A stretch of 19,559 nucleotides of DNA from Methanolacinia sp964465295. GTDB taxonomy: Archaea; Halobacteriota; Methanomicrobia; Methanomicrobiales; Methanomicrobiaceae. The translations under genes were made by a program, and so were the position numbers. The DNA lies in contig CAYXKC010000026.1 in NCBI GenBank assembly GCA_964465295.1, forward strand, positions 1-19,559, written 5' to 3'. How positions within the stretch are numbered: position 1 is the stretch's first letter; the number at the start of each line of letters is the position of its first letter. Positions 7,468 through 14,465 of this stretch are shown here, one piece after another. A model generated the notes under the pieces. That model ran no database searches and was not told the DNA's origin. It saw nothing but the letters and a program-made list of their open reading frames with translations.

Positions 7468-8250
7468 ATGGAGATACGTAACGATATTGTAGAAACACTT
7501 ACCGGTATCGGGTTCAAGGAGTACGAGGCGAAGGCGTACATGGCTCTTATCGGACTTGGAAACGCCACTGCAAGAGAAATAAGCGAGATATCGGGTGTTC
7601 CTCACGGGAGAATATACTCTGTGCTGAGGTCTCTTACCGATAAAGGTTATGCCTTCGTGGAAGAGGGAACGCCTGCATATTATTATGCAGAAAAACCCTT
7701 TGATGTCCTAAACCCGCTAAAAGTCGAACTTGACAGGAAATTATCCGAAGCCGGTGAATATCTCTCCGAAATCCACTATGAATCACTTCCTCCGTCGAAA
7801 ATGTGGACTTTAAGAAGCGAGACCGGTGTCCAGAACAGGTTAAAGACGCTCATCCAGAACGCCGAAAAGGAGATCATAATAATGTCTGAGGACCCGAAAT
7901 CTGTAAAACGGGTTCTTGACGATCTCAGGAAGGTCCGAAAGAAGGTCGTAATCGAGGTTCATACTTTCAATACGGATGCTTTTTCCGGGATGAAGCTTGA
8001 TGTAATACAAAACAGCGGGAGGATAACAGACTTTCTCGGGAGGATGAAGAATTACATTCCTCAAGATGAATTCAGTGTTCACAAAGCCTCGAGTTGCTTC
8101 TATATCTTTGACAGGAAGGTGAGTATGGTTGTAGAGGAGGAGAACGGGAAAATTATCGCACACATCGTTGCAATTCCACATCTTTGCTATATGATCCGCT
8201 CGTTATTATTCATTCTCGGGAACAATGAAAACATCGTCCTCCCCGACTGA
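7468..8250 (+). CDS. TrmB-family transcriptional regulator
   Basis: A 260-residue DNA-binding regulator. Residues about 8-75 form the TrmB winged helix-turn-helix: a first helix with GIGFKEYEAKAYMALI, then an ATAREISEISGVPHGRIYSV recognition unit (52-73 region) and a wing with DKGYAFVEEGTPAYYYA. A linker/coiled-coil segment (about 80-105) joins it to a C-terminal ligand-sensing domain of the TrmB/phospholipase-D-like fold (about 115-255), with the repeated pattern AEKEIIIMSEDP. TrmB proteins usually bind sugars or other small effectors and repress or activate transporter genes. The start has AGGAG seven bases upstream. Divergence from the cysteine-containing protein and RND transporter genes makes that operon the likely target. 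The effector cannot be inferred. Confidence 0.92.
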   Translation: MEIRNDIVETLTGIGFKEYEAKAYMALIGLGNATAREISEISGVPHGRIYSVLRSLTDKGYAFVEEGTPAYYYAEKPFDVLNPLKVELDRKLSEAGEYLSEIHYESLPPSKMWTLRSETGVQNRLKTLIQNAEKEIIIMSEDPKSVKRVLDDLRKVRKKVVIEVHTFNTDAFSGMKLDVIQNSGRITDFLGRMKNYIPQDEFSVHKASSCFYIFDRKVSMVVEEENGKIIAHIVAIPHLCYMIRSLLFILGNNENIVLPD

Positions 8251-8261
8251 TCAAGAGATTA

Positions 8262-8272
8262 TTTTTTATATT
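8262..8272 (+). promoter_or_regulatory. TATA box for the 8308 gene
   Basis: TTTTTTATATT lies about 40 bases before the ATG at 8308. Initiation about 26 bases downstream would leave a very short leader beginning just before the GAGGT ribosome binding site (8296-8300). The same T-run could terminate the TrmB-family transcript. Confidence 0.45.
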
Positions 8273-8307
8273 CCCCGGGATACTATGATAAAACAGAGGT
8301 ATCAGCC

Positions 8308-8631
8308 ATGACAGATGAGAAAGGACATTTTGAGAAAGGAAGATGGGTGGAGGAGAAAGATGTTGTTGAGGAGAAAACTGCCGGGGCCGGGGAAGAATCC
8401 CCCGGGCCGGGGGAAAAAAGCGGGTCGGTCGATGACTTTGATGAAAAGATTGCCGAACTAAAGTCATCTGTATCGAAAAACCTCAGTGACCTGTTTGGAA
8501 TAGGAAAGGCGCTCGTTACAACCGAAAAGGGGAGAGAGCATCTTGCAAAGAAGGTGAAGAAGGCCGAAGAAAAGATGGAGAAGACGATAGAGGATATTGC
8601 CGGGGACTTTGAAAAGGCGATTAAGAAGTGA
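8308..8631 (+). CDS. Small charged helical protein with GHFxxGRWVE N-terminus
   Basis: A 107-residue, very charged soluble protein. It starts with GHFEKGRWVEEK (about 6-17), a short motif I associate from memory with small methanogen proteins of unknown function. A Glu/Gly/Pro-rich low-complexity spacer (about 17-42) follows. A long amphipathic, probably coiled-coil helix (about 43-107) is rich in Lys and Glu, with a lysine-rich end (KKVKKAEEKMEK). No membrane helix, signal peptide or catalytic motif. The start is supported by GAGGT (8296-8300) seven bases upstream. Its own TATA box and the absence of an immediate partner suggest a monocistronic message. No function is proposed. Confidence 0.78.
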   Translation: MTDEKGHFEKGRWVEEKDVVEEKTAGAGEESPGPGEKSGSVDDFDEKIAELKSSVSKNLSDLFGIGKALVTTEKGREHLAKKVKKAEEKMEKTIEDIAGDFEKAIKK

Positions 8632-8849
8632 TCCCTTTCTGCACCAGCTTTTTACCGGTTTCATTCTAAATAGGTCCGGTCATCCTTTCCTTCAATTTAC
8701 ACAACTTTCATGTGGTTTTCAGGAGAATTCAGGTTTTTTCTGATCTTAAACGCCGGAATGCTATTCAATTGTGCATATCAACTGTTATCGCTGGATTTAT
8801 CCTGTTTTGAGGGCTGAATATTTTTATACCTGTCTGGCGATTATTCTAT
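8632..8849. promoter_or_regulatory. Intergenic region with TATA box for the Yip1 gene
   Basis: No credible coding frame here; the longest, from 8758, is 19 codons without a ribosome binding site. Bases 8821-8830 read TTTTTATACC, a TATA box centred about 25 bases before the ATG at 8850. This is the spacing expected for a leaderless transcript starting at the start codon, and it fits the absence of a Shine-Dalgarno sequence. Confidence 0.55.
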
Positions 8850-9425
8850 ATGACATTGGATTTTGTCGAAAGGGTTAAAGGATTTCTTTTAAATCCGGTT
8901 GAGAGCTTTAACAAATACAAGAACGAGGATTTCGGTGAGGCGTTCAAGTATTATTTTGTTCTTGTGTTAATCAGCTCGGTTATGACCGCACTGGTTTCAG
9001 CACTTGGTATGGGAACATACATGGGCACTATTCCCGGATTCAGCGGGGCTGGATTTGGTATTGCGATGGTCGCCGGACTGTTCATTTTCATGCTGATTGC
9101 AAGTATAATCGGTCTGTTCATCGGAAGTGCGATAATTCATATATTCGTGATCATTCTCGGTGGAAAGCAGGGTTTCATGAAGACTGTTATGGCGATGATC
9201 TACTCTTCAACTCCAAGTATGCTCCTTAGCTGGATCCCCTTTATCGGCATTCTTGCAGGATTATGGGCGCTGGTGCTTGAAGTTCTTGCAATAAGGGAGA
9301 TACAGGAGATGTCGACAGTAAAGGCAATTCTCGCGATAATACTCCCGATTGTAATCCTGATAATTCTTATTGCGGCAATTATTGCCTTCTTTGTCGTAGC
9401 GATGGTTTCAGCCATGAGCATGTAA
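8850..9425 (+). CDS. Yip1-domain membrane protein
   Basis: A 191-residue protein consisting of a Yip1-type membrane domain. The N-terminus (FVERVKGFLLNPVESF, residues 5-20) is the family's amphipathic lead-in: a 'P-x-E-x-F' segment just before the first helix. About five membrane helices follow (roughly 34-54, 70-98, 112-135, 136-150 and 160-187), with the SSTPSMLLSWIPFIG signature around 119-133. Prokaryotic Yip1 proteins are of unknown function; eukaryotic relatives act in membrane traffic. The last domain of the zinc-ribbon protein at 16616-18397 belongs to the same family. The message appears leaderless, from a TATA box 25 bases upstream. Confidence 0.85.
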   Translation: MTLDFVERVKGFLLNPVESFNKYKNEDFGEAFKYYFVLVLISSVMTALVSALGMGTYMGTIPGFSGAGFGIAMVAGLFIFMLIASIIGLFIGSAIIHIFVIILGGKQGFMKTVMAMIYSSTPSMLLSWIPFIGILAGLWALVLEVLAIREIQEMSTVKAILAIILPIVILIILIAAIIAFFVVAMVSAMSM

Positions 9426-9431
9426 TCCCCC

Positions 9432-9438
9432 TTTTTTT
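9432..9438 (+). terminator. Oligo-T terminator after the Yip1 gene
   Basis: Seven T residues, preceded by five C, begin six bases after the stop codon. There is no clear stem; it is consistent with archaeal oligo-T termination. Confidence 0.5.
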
Positions 9439-9561
9439 CAACCTGAAAATAACGAATTAATTCCCTGTTGGAATCTCTACTGCTTAATTATGCATTCATT
9501 TCGCAGTAATTGGCTGAAATTCCGAGGACCAAATCCCTGAAAAATAACGTCCCGGGAACTA

Positions 9562-9661
9562 NNNNNNNNNNNNNNNNNNNNNNNNNNNNNNNNNNNNNNN
9601 NNNNNNNNNNNNNNNNNNNNNNNNNNNNNNNNNNNNNNNNNNNNNNNNNNNNNNNNNNNNN
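9562..9661. other. Assembly gap (100 N)
   Basis: Exactly 100 undetermined bases, a conventional scaffold-gap placeholder. The real distance between flanks is unknown, and a gene could be hidden here. Bases 9439-9561 and 9662-9693 show no coding evidence. Confidence 0.97.
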
Positions 9662-9693
9662 GTTCTGTTTTAAAAAGTGGGTTTTTGATTGAT

Positions 9694-9975
9694 TTAATCG
9701 AGTTCCATCTCGATACCGCCGAACCAGCCGGCTGCAAGATTGTAGATGAATGCGGCGATTGCACCATAGATGAAACCGCTTATTGCACCGCCTATGGCCA
9801 TTACGATAATCCCGATGATTCCAACACCGACAAACGTGGCAGCCTCAGGGATGAACATGGCCATTACTCCGCCGAGCAACAGGGCGAGTACCCCGAGGAT
9901 AAGTCCTATGACAAGACTGATCGCAGCAAAAACTTTTGCTACGGAAAAGACACCAAATCGTTTAATTACGCTCAT
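9694..9975 (-). CDS. Small membrane protein (DUF3566-like), unknown function
   Basis: A 93-residue membrane protein with two to three hydrophobic segments (about 12-44, 47-62 and 62-83), rich in Gly, Ala and Ile. It ends in a conserved-looking YNLAAGWFGGIEMELD tail. The N-terminus (SVIKRFGVFSVAKVF) and this ending resemble the small transmembrane family called DUF3566, common in methanogens and haloarchaea; the assignment is from memory of the pattern. GGAGGT lies a few bases before ATG (9978-9984, read on the minus strand), a strong start. An AT-rich TATA region (10018-10034) lies upstream. The function of the family is unknown, and the scaffold gap just beyond its 3' end hides any downstream partner. 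Confidence 0.75.
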   Translation of the reverse strand: MSVIKRFGVFSVAKVFAAISLVIGLILGVLALLLGGVMAMFIPEAATFVGVGIIGIIVMAIGGAISGFIYGAIAAFIYNLAAGWFGGIEMELD

Positions 9976-10017
9976 AATACCTCCATAATTTAATTAACAT
10001 GTCCATATATCTCAACA

Positions 10018-10034
10018 TAATATATATATTTTTT
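10018..10034 (-). promoter_or_regulatory. TATA-rich promoter region of the 9975 gene
   Basis: On the minus strand an alternating AT stretch (AAAAATATATATATTAT) lies about 43-59 bases upstream of the ATG at 9975. It fits a TATA box with a leader of roughly 25 bases containing the GGAGGT site. Confidence 0.45.
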
Positions 10035-10160
10035 GTATCCCTGCGACCAAATATATCCCTGGGGACTGCCTTTTATAGTTTATACAATTTCATGAGGTAA
10101 TTGGCTTTTAACCAGAATATAAAAATATTATCATCTTCACCACAGGTTTTTTTATCAGGT

Positions 10161-10169
10161 CTTATATAG
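10161..10169 (+). promoter_or_regulatory. TATA box for the PGF-CTERM protein gene
   Basis: CTTATATAG is a well-formed archaeal TATA element. Initiation near 10190 would give a leader of about 40 bases containing GAGGAG (10216-10221) before ATG 10231. Confidence 0.5.
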
Positions 10170-10230
10170 AATAACACATGGTTTTGGCTGAATAATTTTC
10201 AGCTATTTACTACCAGAGGAGAATTAAAAG

Positions 10231-10956
10231 ATGAAGAATATGAAGCTGGCCGGTATTGCTGTTATGGTGATTGCGGCCATGATTATTTGTTCGCCTGCAT
10301 CGGCAGTGCTGCTCGAAGAGACATATATGGGCTGGGTCTCTAAACTCGAGCCTTCAAAGGACAGGGTTACGATATATGTCACAGATGTTTACCAGGGTGA
10401 CGGTACATGGCTGACTTATGGAAAGAGCAGTCTTAAGAACATGATTGTGCCCGGAACAACAACAAACCCTTCGGTATTCAATGACTTAAAACAGGGAGAT
10501 TCTGTTGAAGTCACAATTATGGGCGGTTCCGGAGGGGAATGGATTACAATTGGAAAGATAGGGTCGTCCGGTTCGACGAGTAAACCGGTCATCGCCTGTT
10601 ATGGTGATCCCTCCCGGCTCATATCGACATTTTACAGGGATTATGCAATATCCTTTGAGACCGAACCCGACTGTGCACTTTGTGAAGGAACGACTTGCAC
10701 CGCTTCATCCGCATCTGTTACTGTCNNNNNNNNNNNNNNNNNNNNNNNNNNNNNNNNNNNNNNNNNNNNNNNNNNNNNNNNNNNNNNNNNNNNNNNNNNN
10801 NNNNNNNNNNNNNNNNNNNNNNNNNCGGAAATGACCTCCACAGTAACTGCGACTTCACCCGTTGCGGCAACCCCGGAAACACCCGGATTTACAGCCTTAT
10901 GTGCAATGTCTGCAATATTTGCAACATTCTGCCTGGTTTCAAAAAGAATTCATTAA
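10231..10956 (+). CDS. Exported PGF-CTERM surface protein, interrupted by an assembly gap
   Basis: Secreted protein with a cleavable signal peptide (residues 1-26; basic MKNMK start, hydrophobic core, ASA cleavage site). The mature part (about 30-165) is a beta-rich domain with TVTIYVTDVY-like strands and a cysteine cluster CALCEGTTC near 149-157; I recall similar surface proteins in Methanomicrobiales. After the gap comes a Thr/Pro-rich spacer and a C-terminal tripartite signal: TPGF, a hydrophobic segment, then SKRIH. This matches PGF-CTERM, which archaeosortase A processes and lipid-anchors to the envelope. GAGGAG (10216-10221) supports the start. The N-run lies inside the gene, so true length and frame continuity are unproven; 100 is not a multiple of three, and the apparent continuity may be coincidence. 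Confidence 0.78.
   Translation: MKNMKLAGIAVMVIAAMIICSPASAVLLEETYMGWVSKLEPSKDRVTIYVTDVYQGDGTWLTYGKSSLKNMIVPGTTTNPSVFNDLKQGDSVEVTIMGGSGGEWITIGKIGSSGSTSKPVIACYGDPSRLISTFYRDYAISFETEPDCALCEGTTCTASSASVTVXXXXXXXXXXXXXXXXXXXXXXXXXXXXXXXXXXEMTSTVTATSPVAATPETPGFTALCAMSAIFATFCLVSKRIH
10726..10825. other. Assembly gap (100 N) inside the PGF-CTERM protein gene
   Basis: Exactly 100 undetermined bases between the beta-rich domain and the Thr/Pro spacer. The true sequence may be longer or shorter than shown. A low-complexity or repeated Thr-rich spacer may have broken the assembly. Confidence 0.97.
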
Positions 10957-10964
10957 TTTTTTTT
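10957..10964 (+). terminator. Oligo-T at convergent gene ends
   Basis: Eight T directly after the PGF-CTERM protein stop codon, overlapping by two bases the stop codon of the convergent kinase gene, whose end lies only six bases away. Confidence 0.45.
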
Positions 10965-12738
10965 ATTTCCATCTGATATTCCACGTAGTTCCTTTTGGCC
11001 CGGAGTCCATTGATACTTCTCCCTTCAGCTGGAGACGGACTATACTGTTTATGACCTTCATGCCGAGAGTCTTCTGCCCCGACGCATCGAAACCCTCCGG
11101 AAAGCCGACACCGTCATCCGCGATGCTCATCCTGAATGTTTCATCTTCATCTATGTAAAGCCTGAATGAGATCTCTCCGGATTCCCTGCCTTTAAAGGCG
11201 TATTTCACAGAGTTGGTAATTATCTCGTTTACTATCAGGCTTGCAGGTATTGCATGTTTTATACCGAGTTTACAGCCTCCGGCATCGATAGAGTATGTAA
11301 TTATTGACCCATCGGAGAAAGATGTAAGAATACTGCTTATCAGTGACTCAAAATGCTGTCCGGCGTCGATCTCGGATATATTTTCAGAAAGGTATATCGA
11401 TTCGTGGACTATGGCGAGCGAGTGGATCCGGTTTTCCGCTTCGGTAAGAGCCGCCATACACTGTTTATCTTTCATATGGTGCTTCTGCATGACAAGGAAG
11501 CCGATTATTATCGCAAGATTGTTCTTTACCCTGTGATGTACCTCCTGAAGGAGAACGGTTTTCTCCTCGAGTGATCTTCTCAGCTCCTCTTTTGCACTCT
11601 TGAGATCGGTGATATCCTGGTTTATTGTAATAATCCCGTCGAACCTTCCGTCTCCGGAGAACACAGCCATCTTCGTCATAATTGTCGGGCGGCCTTCTCC
11701 GTTATTTCCCGGAAGGCAGATCGTCCCTGAGACCGGTTTATGCGTTTTCATTGTCTCAAGATCCATCTCATGGATCCTGTCTGCAAATTCCCGGGGAAGA
11801 AGGTCATGGATTGTTTTTCCGATAAAGTCTTCATTTTTCATACCTGCGAATTCGAGAAAGGGGTCATTGCACATCCTGTAGCAGAGGTCGCTGTCTTTGT
11901 AGATGAAAGGCAGGGGAATTGTCCTGATGAGCGATTCGAGATAAGCCGCCTGGTTAATGATCTCGCGTTCAGTCTCCTTTCTGCGTGTTATATCTCTTGC
12001 GGTGATTAAGCAGGCCGGCTTATTATTAATGGTCGTCAGCCTGATCTTCATCTCCACCGGGTATTCTGTATTGTCTTTTCTCCTGTGCCCGGTTTCAAAG
12101 ACATAAATGCTGCCGTACTCCCCGGATTCTGTCTTACCGTTATCCCGGATCTCCTTCAGCTTCGGGACCGGCGAAGCAAGAACCGAAACCTGTTTTCCTA
12201 TAAGTTCTCCCCGGCTGTACCCGGTGTTGACCAGTGTAGTTTCATTGCACTCTGTTATCAGGTGCGGTTCCCAGTCTTCGGTGCAGGAGGTGATATAGGT
12301 GATATCCGAGAGGCTGTTGAAGAGATCTGAGTATCTCTTCTTTTCATTGCCGGTTTTTATTGAGACATATGAAACGGCAGTTCCTATCATTATGAAGACG
12401 GCAGCCCTCCCTAAGGCGTATAATATCTCGATCTCTGAAAAACCGGTCAGGACTGCAGACATGAGGATATAGAGGGCTGATAGTGCAATGGCAAATGCAG
12501 GGCCGCGCCTGGGGTGAAAAAAGGCGCAGAGTATTATCGGGATGTCGATTAAATGCGGGAAGACTACCGTATAACCAAGATAATAGCAGATTCCAATTAT
12601 GGAGAATACAATTGCAGATGAGATTATTATGGAGGCGTTTATCACTTTCATGTGATCCGGATCACCATTTGAAAGCCGCTCCTCGTTTTTATCGGCCGCA
12701 GGCATAATACGGCCGGATCTCTCTCTTTGATCCATCAT
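10963..12738 (-). CDS. Membrane PAS sensor histidine kinase, HisKA_2 type
   Basis: A 591-residue autophosphorylating sensor kinase. The N-terminus is cytoplasmic and charged, followed by about five helices (roughly 32-52, 55-72, 76-96, 98-112 and 114-132), a membrane sensor without a large outer loop. Two PAS domains follow (about 138-255 and 262-380), with a short coiled segment to a HisKA_2 domain. Its phospho-acceptor motif HHRVKNN is at about 401-407. The HATPase has the N-box NEIITNS (504-510), DDGVGFP (541-547) and a GMKV box (about 559). All key kinase residues are present, unlike the receptor at 2793-4529. GAGAGG precedes the ATG by six bases; a second Met follows directly. No response regulator is in the window, so the partner is encoded elsewhere. 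Confidence 0.93.
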   Translation of the reverse strand: MMDQRERSGRIMPAADKNEERLSNGDPDHMKVINASIIISSAIVFSIIGICYYLGYTVVFPHLIDIPIILCAFFHPRRGPAFAIALSALYILMSAVLTGFSEIEILYALGRAAVFIMIGTAVSYVSIKTGNEKKRYSDLFNSLSDITYITSCTEDWEPHLITECNETTLVNTGYSRGELIGKQVSVLASPVPKLKEIRDNGKTESGEYGSIYVFETGHRRKDNTEYPVEMKIRLTTINNKPACLITARDITRRKETEREIINQAAYLESLIRTIPLPFIYKDSDLCYRMCNDPFLEFAGMKNEDFIGKTIHDLLPREFADRIHEMDLETMKTHKPVSGTICLPGNNGEGRPTIMTKMAVFSGDGRFDGIITINQDITDLKSAKEELRRSLEEKTVLLQEVHHRVKNNLAIIIGFLVMQKHHMKDKQCMAALTEAENRIHSLAIVHESIYLSENISEIDAGQHFESLISSILTSFSDGSIITYSIDAGGCKLGIKHAIPASLIVNEIITNSVKYAFKGRESGEISFRLYIDEDETFRMSIADDGVGFPEGFDASGQKTLGMKVINSIVRLQLKGEVSMDSGPKGTTWNIRWK

Positions 12739-12787
12739 CCCCTGCCTCTCTTCACAATGAATAACTGAACCCGGGTTGCTATTAAAG

Positions 12788-12800
12788 GCTTATATTTAAT
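12788..12800 (-). promoter_or_regulatory. TATA box for the histidine kinase
   Basis: On the minus strand TTAAATATAAGCC lies about 50-60 bases upstream of the kinase start. Initiation near 12768 would give a leader of about 30 bases with the GAGAGG site. Confidence 0.5.
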
Positions 12801-12928
12801 CGTTATTATTTTTATGTTACTGGAGAAAATTCCCGGAATTGGATAATGGTTTATCATTGAATATTTCTTCAAACTCCTGTTTTTGAATTAGATTAATGAA
12901 TGACGGGATACAATTATAAATTCATAAT

Positions 12929-14449
12929 ATGTACAGACCAAGTCTCAGGCCGGGTGAGAACCTGATAAAGACCTCCCCCGGTGTAACAGTTAAAAATGTG
13001 CTTTTTGATGCTTTTTTAACCAGCAAAAGGATAATTTTCGTTAAAAAAACTGATGACCTCCAGGAGAGAAAGGAGCTCGTCTTTCCCTTAAACCTGGTTA
13101 AGGATTTCAAACCTTCTTCAGATCAATCCGGGACCCCGGATATCAGGTTCTCTATTGAAAAGCCTTCGGGTGAGGTGGGCGACCTGGTACTAAGATTTGT
13201 CCAGACGGGCGATTACCGCTACGCAGAAAGGGACGACTGGATTGAAAATCTCAAAAATCTCTCCCGCGGGATCACTCCCCGCGGTTCATCCGGTGGACAG
13301 GATCTCTTCTCGGTCGACCCGGCTCCCGGGGCCATTTCCCAGAAACCGACAGGGCTTTACGATGATGGGGGAGCACCCGGAGGTTATGATCCAGATCCTG
13401 TTTATGGAGTCAGTATGCCAGCAGATCCTGGTTTCGGCACTGCTGCGGGCGGTTTTGCACCCCCTCCGCCTCCGGTACAGGATCCATATGCACCGCGACC
13501 CGGTCCAGGGCCGGACCCCCAGGCTCCGGTGTTCTGCAGGTTCTGCGGAGCAAAGGTCCCGCAGGGATCTGCCTTCTGCCCGTCATGCGGCGGTAAACTT
13601 GAACAACAGGCCGGAATGCAGCCGCCTGCCGTTTCACGGGAGCCGGTATACAGGCCACCGGCAGGTCAGCCGCCAGTCTCTCCTCCTCCACCACCTGTAC
13701 AGTCCGGTGGCGGTGGATTCGTTGCCCCTCCCCCTCCTCCCCCACCCGGTCAGGCGGGGTTCGGACGTCAGCCGGGCTATAATCCGCGTGACGGCGGGAT
13801 CTCGATGGCAGACGATAGGGCATACGATGGAGCAAGTATGTCTCAAAAGGATCACAAGGTGATGATGAAGCAGCAGGCAAAGGCTGAAAAGGCGCGTTTA
13901 AAGGAGCATAAAAAGGCTCAAAAGTCCGCAGGCTACGATCCTTATGGTTACAGTGAGAGCCGTATGCCGGAGCCGAAGGTCCTGATAATGATAGTCGCGG
14001 TGATTGCGGTGATCGCGTTTGCCGGCTACGCATTTACAAGCGGGATGCTCGGCGGTGGCGGTGGCGGCGATCCGTCTTCCCCGGCCCAGACCCCCGGCAA
14101 TACGGATGTGACCACGAACCCGACAAATCCCCTCGGGTCGGCGAGTACATCTGATACTTATGGTAACTGGTATTTCAGTATATTCTATCCTGGAGAATGG
14201 TCTGGAAGTTATACAGTAAACGGGGCAACAAAAACCATAACCGATGATTTTGGAGAATCACCATTATATGGTGCAAAACCGAACCAGCAGCTTGGAACTT
14301 TCAGTGGAACAGTTGTGGTGACTGCTAATATTCTTGATGAAGGAGCGGGTGGAAATCTTGAGATCTCTCTCTATGATGAAAAGGGTAAGGAAGTTGCCAA
14401 AGAAATATCGTCAGGATCCAGTAATACTGTGACATTGACATATCCATAG
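12929..14449 (+). CDS. Zinc-ribbon membrane protein with N-terminal PH-like domain
   Basis: A 506-residue protein of unknown function. Residues 1-112 look like a PH/GRAM-like beta domain (SKRIIFVKK and FPLNLVKDF strands, ending in a W-containing helix). A long Pro/Gly-rich linker (113-300) carries a zinc ribbon with CRFC and CPSC pairs (Cys203, 206, 217, 220). A lysine-rich stretch (307-333) precedes one membrane helix (351-371). A small outer beta domain (405-506) follows a Gly6 and Thr/Pro spacer. Predicted layout: N-terminal part in the cytoplasm, C-terminus outside. The 3' end is visibly more AT-rich than the Pro-rich middle. No ribosome binding site is seen; an ATTATAAAT element (12913-12921) is too close to fit a standard leaderless start. 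gpmA follows 16 bases downstream, so the two probably share a transcript. The N-terminal domain resembles those of the protein at 16616-18397. Confidence 0.82.
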   Translation: MYRPSLRPGENLIKTSPGVTVKNVLFDAFLTSKRIIFVKKTDDLQERKELVFPLNLVKDFKPSSDQSGTPDIRFSIEKPSGEVGDLVLRFVQTGDYRYAERDDWIENLKNLSRGITPRGSSGGQDLFSVDPAPGAISQKPTGLYDDGGAPGGYDPDPVYGVSMPADPGFGTAAGGFAPPPPPVQDPYAPRPGPGPDPQAPVFCRFCGAKVPQGSAFCPSCGGKLEQQAGMQPPAVSREPVYRPPAGQPPVSPPPPPVQSGGGGFVAPPPPPPPGQAGFGRQPGYNPRDGGISMADDRAYDGASMSQKDHKVMMKQQAKAEKARLKEHKKAQKSAGYDPYGYSESRMPEPKVLIMIVAVIAVIAFAGYAFTSGMLGGGGGGDPSSPAQTPGNTDVTTNPTNPLGSASTSDTYGNWYFSIFYPGEWSGSYTVNGATKTITDDFGESPLYGAKPNQQLGTFSGTVVVTANILDEGAGGNLEISLYDEKGKEVAKEISSGSSNTVTLTYP

Positions 14450-14465
14450 GCAGGAGGAGTGAAAA

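Noticed and set aside
8758..8817. Small 19-codon frame between the helical protein and Yip1 genes
   Set aside because: No ribosome binding site, no motif, length expected by chance.
13410..14033. 207-codon reverse frame within the zinc-ribbon gene
   Set aside because: Arises from Pro/Gly-rich codons on the other strand; Arg/Pro/Ser-rich without motif.
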